A stretch of 15,787 nt of DNA from JAZGDL01 sp036477795 (GTDB lineage Bacteria; Planctomycetota; Phycisphaerae; UBA1845). The stretch covers positions 1-15,787 of the forward strand of contig JAZGDL010000240.1 in NCBI GenBank assembly GCA_036477795.1, given 5' to 3'. Below the pieces are notes generated by a model that had not been told where the DNA came from, did no database searches, and worked only from the letters and a program-made list of their open reading frames with translations. Shown in pieces: positions 1 to 6,790 of the stretch (the first letter of the stretch is position 1; every line of letters begins with the position of its first letter). The translations under genes and the position numbers were made by a program.

Positions 1-1600
1 CGTCGAAGTGGCTGCACTTGCCGCATTCCCAGATGGGCAGGGCCAATCCCCAGAAGCGCTTCTTGGAGATCATCCAGTCCTTCATGGTGTTCAGCCAATC
101 GAGCTCGCGTTCCAGGCCGTGCATGGCGGCGGGCAGCCAGTTGACCTGCCTGGCCATCTCCTTGATTTCGTCTCGCCAGTCCATGGAGAGGTACCACTCG
201 TCGACCAGGCGAAATACCAGTTCATCGCCGGTTCGCCAGCAGTGGGGGTAGATGTGGGGGTACTCTTCGGTGGCCACCAGCAGGCCCTTGTCCTTCAGGT
301 CGGCTACGATGAGCCGGACGGTCTCCCGGTCGATGGCCAGTTTGCCGGAGAGCGGTCCGAAACCTTCCACGAATCGTCCTTCGGCATCGAGCGGGGCGAT
401 TGCTACGAGCTGAAAATGTTTGCCCCAGACGCTGTCGACGTCACCGCATCCGGGCGCGGAGTGGACGATGCCGGTGCCTTCACCAGCCACCACGAACGGT
501 TCGCCGCGGTCGTCCTTGCCGGGGTCGAACACCCGATGGCCGTCACGACCGCTCGGCCAATCGCGCTGCTCAGGCGGGATGAGTTCAGCCGGATGGGTGA
601 ATCCGCCTTGCTGTTGCTGAGCGGGCAGTTCGTCAAAGGGACCGTCGTAGGTCCAGCCGATCATGTCAGCGCCGGAGATCTCGCCCTCGATCTCATAGCC
701 GCCGGATTCCTGGAAGATTTGATGTATGGTCCTGAGCTTGGGCACGTTTTTCGGCCAGGGAGCGCTGCCGAAGCCGTGTTTGAATTCCTTTTCGAGGCGC
801 TGATATCTGACGTTTTCAGCGGCGAGATAGTAAAGGGCGTTGTCCTTCTTGGCCCGGAGTTTGATGTATTTGAGTTCCGAGCTGACGGCTGCCCCGGTGT
901 TGGAGGTGAGGGTCCAGGGCGTGGTGGTCCAGATCAGCAGGTGCTCGTTGTCGCGTCCGCGAAGGGGGAAGCGCACGAACACCGAGGTGTGGGTGGCCAG
1001 CTTGCGGCCTTCGGCGATTTCCATGTGCGAGTAGGCGCAGCCGGCCCGCCCGGACCAGGGCATCACGTCGGTGCCCTTGTACAAGTAGCCGCGCTGGTGG
1101 CACTTTTTCAGGAAAGACCAGATGGCGTAGTTGTTCTCGTCGGCCATGGTGTAGTAGGAGTTGTCCCAGTCCATCCAGTAGCCGAGCCGCTTGGATTGCT
1201 GTGTCTGAATGGCGGCGTACTTGTGGACGCGCTGTTTGCAGGCGTCGGTGAATTTGTCGAGACCGAGCTTCTCCACGTCCGCCTTGGTGCGCAGCCCGAA
1301 TTCCTTTTCGACCTCGACCTCCACCCACAGGCCCTGACAATCGAACCCGTTTTGGTAGCGCAGCTCGTGGCCGGTCATGGCGAAGTAGCGGCAGAAGGCG
1401 TCCTTATAGGTCCTGCCCCAGGCATGGTGGACGCCCATGGGGTTGTTGGCGGTAATAGGCCCGTCGAGGAATGACCACTTCTTGTGCCCGCGATTCTTTT
1501 CGCGCAGGGCCTCAAAGACCTTGGTCCGCTCCCAGAAGCGCAGAATCTCACGCTCCAGGGCGGGGAAGTCGGTCTTAGCCTCAACCTTCTCAAACGCCAT
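1..1600 (-). CDS. ileS: Isoleucyl-tRNA synthetase (IleRS2 type), N-terminal part
   Basis: This cytoplasmic class I aminoacyl-tRNA synthetase charges tRNA-Ile with isoleucine. The reading frame is open from the ATG at 1598-1600 to the window edge, giving 533 codons of about 1,050 expected; the C-terminal half lies outside. The N-terminus MAFEKVEAKTDFPALEREIL fits the family. The HIGH-motif region reads PITANNP-MGVHHAWGR, so residues 56-59 are GVHH instead of HxGH. The editing (CP1) domain carries TTTPWTL near residue 225. The region near residues 480-530 shows the usual CWRTGDELVFR, DEWYLSMDW and MISKKRFWGLALP series. A GAGGAG ribosome binding site at 1607-1612 lies 6 nt before the start and fixes it. 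The product is clear. Assignment to IleRS2 rests on the motif and is inferred. A long open frame on the opposite strand is only the antisense of this gene. Confidence 0.93.
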   Translation of the reverse strand, partial: MAFEKVEAKTDFPALEREILRFWERTKVFEALREKNRGHKKWSFLDGPITANNPMGVHHAWGRTYKDAFCRYFAMTGHELRYQNGFDCQGLWVEVEVEKEFGLRTKADVEKLGLDKFTDACKQRVHKYAAIQTQQSKRLGYWMDWDNSYYTMADENNYAIWSFLKKCHQRGYLYKGTDVMPWSGRAGCAYSHMEIAEGRKLATHTSVFVRFPLRGRDNEHLLIWTTTPWTLTSNTGAAVSSELKYIKLRAKKDNALYYLAAENVRYQRLEKEFKHGFGSAPWPKNVPKLRTIHQIFQESGGYEIEGEISGADMIGWTYDGPFDELPAQQQQGGFTHPAELIPPEQRDWPSGRDGHRVFDPGKDDRGEPFVVAGEGTGIVHSAPGCGDVDSVWGKHFQLVAIAPLDAEGRFVEGFGPLSGKLAIDRETVRLIVADLKDKGLLVATEEYPHIYPHCWRTGDELVFRLVDEWYLSMDWRDEIKEMARQVNWLPAAMHGLERELDWLNTMKDWMISKKRFWGLALPIWECGKCSHFD

Positions 1601-1671
1601 CGACGGCTCCTCGATTCATCATCGGCCCAGCGCGGTGCTCTTCTCGTCGCTGGTAGCGCATCAACCCGGCT

Positions 1672-1700
1672 AATATAAGTACATCGGCCACCTACGTGAA
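1672..1700 (-). promoter_or_regulatory. Putative sigma-70 promoter of ileS
   Basis: On the minus strand TTCACG (1695-1700) and TATATT (1672-1677) are separated by 17 nt. This would start transcription near 1665 and give a leader of about 65 nt ending in the GAGGAG site. No T-box-like leader is visible. The assignment is by motif only. Confidence 0.45.
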
Positions 1701-1722
1701 CCCCTGCGTTGGCGTGGCACGA

Positions 1723-1849
1723 CCGTAGGGTCCGCCGTGCGGACCAATCCGTAGGGTCCGCCGTGCGGACCAATCCGTAGGGTTCGCCATGCGGACCAAC
1801 CCGTAGGATCCGCCGTGCGGACCGATCCGTAGGATCCGGCACGCGGACA
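1723..1849 (+). repeat. Left REP array, five copies, 26-bp period
   Basis: Units begin at 1723, 1749, 1775, 1801 and 1827, exactly 26 bp apart. Each is CCGTAG followed by the hairpin GGTCCGC-CGT-GCGGACC (7-bp stem, 3-nt loop) and a short linker AAT. Copies 1 and 2 are identical. Copies 3 to 5 carry substitutions, and copy 5, next to the transposase stop codon, is the most decayed in its stem, although its GTAG is intact. Confidence 0.9.
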
Positions 1850-1856
1850 AGTGCCA

Positions 1857-2432
1857 TCATTCAACTGCCGTCTCTGCGATCCGCGAGAAATCCGGGGCCT
1901 TGACCTGGCGACGGCTACAGGAGCAGAGCCAATCTTCGTCGTAAATCCGGTCGGCCACGAACTGCCGAAACGAAGAAAAAGCCCAACTATGCGGGCACGA
2001 CGCCACCCCATGTTTCACCGGGTTGTAATGGATGTAATCACAATGCCTGGCGAAATCCGTTTCATTACGGATGGCATGCTCCCAGAATCGACGCTGCCAA
2101 ACACCGCGACGCCGATTGCGAACACGCGACGCACTGAGCGCCTGTTCACACCCCCCTTGTTTGATCCATGCTTTGGTGAAAGTGCGTTTCAGAAATGACC
2201 AGCGGGTGGAAAAGTCGTGGTCATTGTCCGGCAGAGTCCAAATCGTATGCAGATGGTCGGGCAATACAACTATCGCGTCGATGGCAAACGGCCAGCGTGC
2301 GGACGTAGCCGCGAATGCCTCCCGCAGAAACGACCGCGCCGGCGCGCTGCCAAACAACGGGAAGCGCCGTTCGCTTACAACGGTAAAGAAGAACGTTCCC
2401 CCGGGTACGAACGCTCGCCGATATTCGGGCAT
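1857..2432 (-). CDS. REP-associated tyrosine transposase (RAYT, Y1/IS200-like)
   Basis: A 191-aa single-strand transposase of the Y1/HUH family, expected to nick and join single-stranded DNA at REP hairpins. The HUH metal site is visible as LPDHLHTIW with H60 and H62. The family block VWQRRFWEHAIRNETDF follows near residues 110-126. The catalytic tyrosine region is DYIHYNPVKHG (131-141), with Y132 the likely nucleophile and Y135 an alternative. The length is normal for single-domain RAYTs and the frame is intact, so it may be active. The ATG at 2430-2432 has no convincing Shine-Dalgarno sequence, as is common for such genes. RAYTs are usually single copy and act on non-autonomous REP sequences; the flanking arrays are its probable substrates. 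Confidence 0.92.
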   Translation of the reverse strand: MPEYRRAFVPGGTFFFTVVSERRFPLFGSAPARSFLREAFAATSARWPFAIDAIVVLPDHLHTIWTLPDNDHDFSTRWSFLKRTFTKAWIKQGGCEQALSASRVRNRRRGVWQRRFWEHAIRNETDFARHCDYIHYNPVKHGVASCPHSWAFSSFRQFVADRIYDEDWLCSCSRRQVKAPDFSRIAETAVE

Positions 2433-2458
2433 GAACTGAGTCTAACACAATCAGAGAA

Positions 2459-2596
2459 GGTCCGCACGGCGGACCCTACAACAACGTGGTCCGCACGGCG
2501 GACCCTACAGCAACGTGGTCCGCACGGCGGACCCTACAACAACGTGGTCCGCACGGCGGACCCTACACCAACGTGGTCCGCACGGCGGACCCTACA
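2459..2596 (-). repeat. Right REP array, five copies, 29-bp period
   Basis: Hairpin cores GGTCCGC-ACG-GCGGACC begin at 2459, 2488, 2517, 2546 and 2575, exactly 29 bp apart. Each is followed by CTAC, the complement of GTAG, and an eight-base linker of the form AVCAACGT. The core is the same as in the left array in opposite orientation, but the linker differs in length and sequence. All five hairpin cores are intact. The array ends against the segment starting at 2598. Confidence 0.9.
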
Positions 2597-2720
2597 ACTC
2601 CTCAACGGCGCGGATGTGCTCGTCGCCGAGCCCGTGGAGTCTGTAAGCCAGTTCGATGGGAACCTCTGTGCAACGGTACGGAGGGCTGGGGCGAGCGTCA
2701 ATTCTTGGGTTGGCGGCGCG
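2592..2720 (-). pseudogene. DNA-methylase-like C-terminal tail, copy 1 (remnant)
   Basis: On the minus strand the frame reads IDARPSPPYRCTEVPIELAY, then RLHGLGDEHIRAVEEL and a TAG stop at 2592-2594. It is a diverged copy of the segment at 3308-3430, with one codon fewer before the LAY/LVY motif but similar ends. The last part resembles the LVYxLYGLTxEEIxIVE tail common at the C-terminus of Eco57I/PglX-like adenine methylases and type IIG enzymes. There is no start codon and no methylase body, and its 5' end overlaps the DUF4926 gene, so it is treated as a remnant. The TAG stop is formed by the adjoining REP array. The family link is from memory of the motif and is moderate. Confidence 0.55.
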
Positions 2721-2958
2721 TGCCTGTCAAAGCGCGGACCGCGGGGCGGTCGGTTGCTGAAGGCCCACGAAGATTGCTTTGGCCAACAGTGACCACAGCC
2801 ACGGTGTCACCCGTCATATCGAAGAATTCGACGCTGTAGCCGTCCTCACTGCCGGAGACGACGTGATGATCGACGACCGTGCCGACATCGCCCGCGCAAA
2901 GGCCCTGTTGCGGCAGGTCCACCGTAAGGATGACGTCCTGAAACATTGCGAAACCCAT
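2698..2958 (-). CDS. DUF4926 domain protein
   Basis: An 86-aa protein whose core, MFQDVILTVDLPQQGLCAGD followed by VGTVVDHHVV and YSVEFFDMTGDTVAVVTV, matches the small DUF4926 family. Its function is not established; it is often found beside small DUFs and toxin-like genes. The chosen ATG (2956-2958) has GGAG 8 nt upstream and lies 5 nt after the DUF6883 stop codon; a second Met is four codons on. The last residues, RRQPKN, and the stop codon are supplied by the duplicated 123-bp segment, so the C-terminus may not be ancestral. It is probably co-transcribed with the DUF6883 gene. Confidence 0.75.
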   Translation of the reverse strand: MGFAMFQDVILTVDLPQQGLCAGDVGTVVDHHVVSGSEDGYSVEFFDMTGDTVAVVTVGQSNLRGPSATDRPAVRALTGTRRQPKN

Positions 2959-2963
2959 AGTGT

Positions 2964-3296
2964 CTACTCCGGATACATTGTAATCAAGCGAGGGAGGTCC
3001 GTTCCAGTGTCGATCTGCCAAACCGTGCGAAATGTTACGATTCGCCCGCCCGGCCCTCTCAAGGGGGCAACGATCTCAAAGCGGGTTCCATAATCGGTCT
3101 CCCTGGAGACATCGACATCGGCCGTCAGATGCTGTCGGCGCAGGTCGGAGTCGAGCCGCTGCCATTCTTCGCCGCGATACCCGAGGCTCAAGAGCAACCG
3201 TGCCTTGGCGGCGCCGCGGCGGTGTGTGGGGTTGAGCAAATAATCACGAATCTTTTCCGGTGCGATGACCGCTTGGTCGGCGTTGGGCATCTTCAT
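2964..3296 (-). CDS. DUF6883 domain protein
   Basis: A 110-aa protein starting MKMPNADQAVIAPEKIRDYL, with later blocks HRRGAAKARLLLSLGY and VTFRTVWQIDTGTDLPRLIT, the pattern of DUF6883. Related domains appear as C-terminal modules of polymorphic-toxin-like proteins and as free-standing genes next to DUF4926, so a toxin-like or partner role is plausible but unproven. No signal peptide or membrane segment is seen. Its ATG overlaps the TGA of the upstream tail fragment (ATGA at 3293-3296), and that fragment supplies a GGAGG 10 nt upstream, suggesting translational coupling. M3 is an alternative start. Confidence 0.75.
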   Translation of the reverse strand: MKMPNADQAVIAPEKIRDYLLNPTHRRGAAKARLLLSLGYRGEEWQRLDSDLRRQHLTADVDVSRETDYGTRFEIVAPLRGPGGRIVTFRTVWQIDTGTDLPRLITMYPE

Positions 3297-3430
3297 CGGG
3301 GCCTGGCCTCCTCGACGACGCGGATGTGCTCGTCGGTTAGCCCGTAGAGTTTGTAAACCAGTTGGTCAATGCTGTCCGTCGTCCAAGGGTATGGAGGGCT
3401 GGGGCGAGCGTCAATTTGCGGGTTGGTGGT
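3293..3430 (-). pseudogene. DNA-methylase-like C-terminal tail, copy 2 (remnant or leader)
   Basis: The minus-strand frame reads QIDARPSPPYPWTTDSIDQL, then VYKLYGLTDEHIRVVEEARPR and TGA at 3293-3295. The pattern SIDQLVYKLYGLTDEHIRVVE is typical of the extreme C-terminus of adenine methylase or type IIG restriction proteins. The frame stays open upstream into the end of pilT, with no methylase domain and no evident start codon. The stop overlaps the DUF6883 start by ATGA, and the GAGGAGG encoding its last Glu residues can act as the ribosome binding site for that gene. It may be a relic of a larger gene or a short coupled leader peptide. Copy 1 lies about 700 bp away in the same orientation. 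Confidence 0.55.
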
Positions 3431-3452
3431 GCAAGGTTGTGGGGATGCTTTG

Positions 3453-4571
3453 TCACTTGCCGCGGACGCGGCCGACCAGGCCCTGGGTGGAGGTCTTGAT
3501 GCCCTTGACTTCGCTGGCTAGAGCTTCGCGGCTGGGGGCGTACTCCATGGCGATGTCGTAGTATATCTTTTCGCTCTCGATCAGCTCGGCTAAGGAATGA
3601 GTGAAGTTGCGCATGCCCTCCTCGACGCTTCCGGAGATGATGGCGGGAAGGTCCTCGTCCTCGGCGCGGCGGATCTTGTCGCGGACGGTGGCGTTGTTGA
3701 GGAGGACTTCGGTGGCTGGTACGCGCGAGCCCTTCTCGATGCCGGGCAGCAGGCGCTGACACATGATGGCGGAAAGACTGCTGGCCAGCGACGAGCGGAT
3801 GAAATCGTGCTCATCGTGGGAGAAGAATTCCAGGATGCGGGTGAAGGTCTGGGCGGCGTCGGAGCAGTGGATGGAGCCCATGACCAGGTGGCCGGTCTCG
3901 GCGGCCTGGATGGCGGCCAGCATGGTCTGCTTGTCGCGCATCTCGCCGATGAAGACCACGTCGGGGTCCTGGCGGACGATGTAGCGGAGGGCTTCGGCGT
4001 AATCGGTGACGTCGATTCCGATCTCGCGCTGGGAGATGATCGATTTCTTGGGCTTAAAAACGTATTCGATGGGGTCCTCAATGGTGATGATGTGGGTGGA
4101 GCGGTTACGGTTGACGTATTCGAGCAGGGCGGCCAGGGTGCTGCTCTTCCCGCTTCCGGTGACACCGCTGATGAGAATGAGGCCGGCGTGGGTTGTGGAG
4201 ATGGTGTTCTCGTAGGTCTGCGGAAGCTGGAGCGACTCGAACGACGGGATGGAGCTTTCCACGCGACGTACGGCGGCGTGCATTTCCCCGGTGGCCCGGA
4301 AGATGTTGATGCGGTAGCGGTCACCGCTCGAGCCCAGATAGGAAAAATCAAGATCGCCGCATTTCTCGTAGTCGCCGCGACGGGCCGCGGGCACCAGATC
4401 GCGGAACATCTGCTCCATGTATTTGGTGGACTCTATGGGGGGAAGCTCGACCTGCCGCAAGTGTCCGGTGACACGGTAATGCGGCGCATAGCCGACCTTG
4501 ACGTGCAGGTCGGAGGCGCCGAACTTACTCATTCCGGCCAGCAGATTCTCGATGGTTTCCTTGGGACTCAT
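3453..4571 (-). CDS. pilT: PilT-family type IV pilus retraction ATPase
   Basis: A cytoplasmic hexameric ATPase of the GspE/PilT class that drives pilus retraction. With the start at 4571 it has 372 aa, the normal length. The N-terminal domain begins SPKETIENLLAGMSKFGASD and has LHVKVGYAPHYRVTGHL. Walker A is GVTGSGKSST (about 136-145). The Asp box is TIEDPIEYVF, Walker B is DPDVVFIGEMRD (about 203-214) and the His box is TGHLVMGSIHCSDA. The arginine-rich stretch FTRILEFF and SSLSAIMCQRLLPG follow. The ATG at 4571 is preferred over one 18 codons upstream because the homologous region starts there and the longer form would read through an intergenic hairpin. It follows the coiled-coil gene by 61 bp on the same strand. 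No other pilus genes are in view, so it could also belong to a gliding or secretion apparatus. Confidence 0.93.
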   Translation of the reverse strand: MSPKETIENLLAGMSKFGASDLHVKVGYAPHYRVTGHLRQVELPPIESTKYMEQMFRDLVPAARRGDYEKCGDLDFSYLGSSGDRYRINIFRATGEMHAAVRRVESSIPSFESLQLPQTYENTISTTHAGLILISGVTGSGKSSTLAALLEYVNRNRSTHIITIEDPIEYVFKPKKSIISQREIGIDVTDYAEALRYIVRQDPDVVFIGEMRDKQTMLAAIQAAETGHLVMGSIHCSDAAQTFTRILEFFSHDEHDFIRSSLASSLSAIMCQRLLPGIEKGSRVPATEVLLNNATVRDKIRRAEDEDLPAIISGSVEEGMRNFTHSLAELIESEKIYYDIAMEYAPSREALASEVKGIKTSTQGLVGRVRGK

Positions 4572-4607
4572 GAAGCGTTCCGGCCTCTCTTTCCTATCGT
4601 TGACATG

Positions 4608-4626
4608 CGTGCCATCTGGTGGCACG
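4608..4626. other. Intergenic hairpin upstream of pilT
   Basis: A perfect 7-bp stem, CGTGCCA and TGGCACG, with a 5-nt loop lies in the 61-bp gap between the coiled-coil gene and pilT. No T-run follows on the minus strand, so it is not a standard terminator. It might affect relative expression of the two genes. Confidence 0.4.
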
Positions 4627-4632
4627 ATGGTT

Positions 4633-5367
4633 TCATCGGAGCATCGATACGATGGTGGCCACGGTGAGCACGGCGGCGACGACCAGGCCGGCGCTGATCA
4701 GCCGGCTCAACCTGCGACTCTGTTCGGTGAAGAGGTTGGCCAGGCGATTCTGGCTGGCCTCGGCTGAGGCCTGAACATTCCTGAGCGTTTGCATTGAGGC
4801 GGTCGAGGATTGATTCAGGGCGCCCACCGCGTCGCTGAACCCGCTAATGGAGTCGAGCAATCCCTGCTGGGTTTTGGTTGACGCCTCGATCTGGTCGCGG
4901 AGGGCCAGGAGCGTTTGCCGTTGACCATCGGCGATTTTGGGCAGTTCGGCGAGGACCGCTTCCATCCGGCCGGAGCGGGCCCCGGCACACTCGAGCTGCT
5001 CGACGATGGCGGCGAGCTGGTTGTGCTGCTGCTGTAGTGCGTCGGGCAAGCGGGCTACGTGCTCGACCATCGAGTTAAGACCGTTGGCGATAGTTCGGGA
5101 CCTCTCATCCTGGTTCTGAAGATGGGACTGAATGGCGTCGACCAGCTCGGTCAGCCGTTGATAGCCTTCTTCCAGACGTTCCAGTGATTGGCTGCGCTCC
5201 TGCCAGCGGGACAGGAGCATGGAGACGCCGCCACGGCTGGAGAGGTCGTTGGCGGGTTTAAGCGGGCCGTCATCACCCAGCTCGGCGGAATCGGCGGCGG
5301 TGTTCCTGCGAGCCCCGCCGGCTTTGAACCATCCGCCCATTCGTGACAGGAAGTTCGGCGTTTGCAT
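4633..5367 (-). CDS. Tail-anchored coiled-coil protein
   Basis: A 244-aa protein of unknown family. The N-terminal 50 residues are low in complexity. A long, Gln/Glu/Leu-rich helical region follows, from about residue 50 to 215 (for example RWQERSQSLERLEEGYQRLT and LRDQIEASTKTQQGLLDSIS), with the look of a coiled coil. A single membrane segment, LISAGLVVAAVLTVATIVSM, lies at the very C-terminus, so most of the protein should be in the cytoplasm with a C-terminal anchor. The ATG at 5365-5367 (MQTPNFLSRMGG) has GGAGG about 12 nt upstream; a longer frame to 5427 is possible. It precedes pilT in the same direction, which suggests a structural or positioning role for the pilus ATPase, but this is inference. 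Confidence 0.75.
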   Translation of the reverse strand: MQTPNFLSRMGGWFKAGGARRNTAADSAELGDDGPLKPANDLSSRGGVSMLLSRWQERSQSLERLEEGYQRLTELVDAIQSHLQNQDERSRTIANGLNSMVEHVARLPDALQQQHNQLAAIVEQLECAGARSGRMEAVLAELPKIADGQRQTLLALRDQIEASTKTQQGLLDSISGFSDAVGALNQSSTASMQTLRNVQASAEASQNRLANLFTEQSRRLSRLISAGLVVAAVLTVATIVSMLR

Positions 5368-5524
5368 CTGATGATCTACCCTCCCACACAGGTTCGTGCC
5401 CCGGGGATTAAACTGCCGATCGAGCACTACCCAAAACCACTTTAGATGTTAGCTATGGTACGGGGATTGTCAACGTGGGTCGGTGGCAAGTGCCGCGGGG
5501 CTGGCCTATGATGCCCGGGTGGCG

Positions 5525-6790
5525 ATGGGCCGTTCAAGACAACGTATCGGTTTGTGGATGATCGGGGCCTGCGGCGGTGTGGGCAGCACCGTGGCGCTGG
5601 GGCTGGCGGCGCTGGGCAAACGGTTGACCGGCACCACCGGCCTGGTGAGCGCGTTACCCGAGTTTGAATCTTTGGGTTTGATCGACGCCGGCGATATCGT
5701 GGTGGGGGGGCACGAGATTCGTTCGCAAACACTGCTGTCGGCGGTGCGGGCGACACATGCCGAGTCGGGGGTGTTCCAGCCGGAGATGATTCGAGCATGC
5801 GCCCCGGTGCTTCGGCGGTTTCAGCGGAATATTCAGCCGGGGATCGTGTATGGATCGACCCGTCAGATTCAGCAGATGGCTGCGACCGGATCGGTGCGTC
5901 GGGTAGCTACCGCGGCCGCTGCGGTGGCTGCGGTGCGAAGGGACCTGGAGTGTTTTCGGCGGCGTTGTGGTGTGGATCATGTGGTGGTGGTGAACGTGGC
6001 TTCGTCGGAGCCGCCGCGGAAACGTGAACCGGCCCACGCAAGCTATGCCAAGCTGGCCCGCGCCATGCGGACCAAGGGGGCCAAGGTGTTGCCGGCTAGC
6101 GCGCTGTATGCCCTGGGTGCGGTTTCCGCGGATTGCTCGTATATCAATTTCACGCCTTCGGTGGGCATGCGGGTCAAGGCTATCGAACAGTTCGCCCAGG
6201 ATCGGGACGTGCTTTTCGCGGGACGCGACGGGAAGACGGGGGAGACGCTGGTCAAGTCGGTGCTGGCTCCGATGTTCGCCATGCGCAATCTCAAGCTGCA
6301 CAGTTGGATGGGCTGCAACGTACTGGGCAATCGCGACGGCGAGGTTCTGGACGATCCGAAGGTGAAGGTCTCCAAGCTTGCCTCCAAGGACCGCCTGGTA
6401 TCGCGGATCGTGGGATATGGGCCTGAGATGCGGACCTCGATTGAATACCTGCCGTCGCTGCACGATTGGAAAGTGGCGTGGGACTTCATCCACTTCGGCG
6501 GATTTCTGGACACCAAGATGAGCCTGCAATTCACGTGGACGGGCTGTGATTCGATATTGGCGGCGCCCTTGGTGATCGATCTGGTGCGCCTGACGGCGTT
6601 TGAATACGCGGCTGGGCGGCGGGGGCGTATGGATCACCTGGCCTGCTTCTTTAAGGATCCCGATGGGGGGAAGGAGCATGGGTTTGCGGATCAGTGGCGG
6701 CGGCTGGTGGGGCATGTGGTAGGAAGAAGGGACGGAGGGACGAAGGGACGAAGGGACGGAGGACGTAGGTGCGGTGGGATGAAGGAGTGA
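5525..6790 (+). CDS. ino1: Inositol-3-phosphate synthase (myo-inositol-1-phosphate synthase)
   Basis: An NAD-dependent enzyme that cyclises glucose 6-phosphate to inositol phosphate. The Rossmann glycine loop is GACGGVGS at residues 14-21. Family blocks follow: CSYINFTPSVG, DGKTGETLVKSVLAPMF, then SWMGCNVLGNRDGEVLDDPK with VKVSKLASKD, and TSIEYLPSLHDWKVAWDFIH with FTWTGCDSILAAPLVIDLVR. The 421-aa length is close to the family norm. The start at 5525 (MGRSRQRIGLWMIG) is 11 residues before the NAD motif; a GTG at 5483 is possible but less likely. The final 20 residues (GRRDGGTKGRRDGG and on) are encoded by an octamer minisatellite, so the natural C-terminus was probably near QWRRLVGHVV. It begins a plus-strand set with the TIM-barrel and UbiA genes. 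Confidence 0.92.
   Translation: MGRSRQRIGLWMIGACGGVGSTVALGLAALGKRLTGTTGLVSALPEFESLGLIDAGDIVVGGHEIRSQTLLSAVRATHAESGVFQPEMIRACAPVLRRFQRNIQPGIVYGSTRQIQQMAATGSVRRVATAAAAVAAVRRDLECFRRRCGVDHVVVVNVASSEPPRKREPAHASYAKLARAMRTKGAKVLPASALYALGAVSADCSYINFTPSVGMRVKAIEQFAQDRDVLFAGRDGKTGETLVKSVLAPMFAMRNLKLHSWMGCNVLGNRDGEVLDDPKVKVSKLASKDRLVSRIVGYGPEMRTSIEYLPSLHDWKVAWDFIHFGGFLDTKMSLQFTWTGCDSILAAPLVIDLVRLTAFEYAAGRRGRMDHLACFFKDPDGGKEHGFADQWRRLVGHVVGRRDGGTKGRRDGGRRCGGMKE

Larger units (their letters stand above)
1723..2596. mobile_element. RAYT-REP unit: transposase gene between two facing REP arrays
   Basis: A transposase gene on the minus strand is directly flanked by five palindromic repeats on each side, 7 bp from its stop and 26 bp from its start. 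Every copy has GTAG at the foot of a 7-bp hairpin. The left array carries GTAG on the plus strand and the right array on the minus strand, so both face the gene. RAYT proteins are known to bind a GTAG-type tetranucleotide plus hairpin in REP sequences. The extent is taken as the outer edges of the arrays. No target-site duplication was seen. Confidence 0.75.

Noticed and set aside
8..1474. A 488-codon open frame on the plus strand
   Set aside because: It is antisense to ileS, whose protein shows clear family motifs. It has no recognisable domain and is a by-product of high GC content.
1601..1671. A T-box riboswitch in the ileS leader
   Set aside because: The leader is about 65 nt and lacks a recognisable T-box sequence or terminator hairpin.
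1723..2596. Regularly spaced repeats that could be taken for a CRISPR array
   Set aside because: The linkers are only 9-12 bp and nearly identical to one another, the repeats are GTAG hairpins, and a RAYT gene lies between the arrays. No cas gene is present.
3597..4667. A 356-codon open frame on the plus strand
   Set aside because: It is the antisense of pilT and lacks any known domain.
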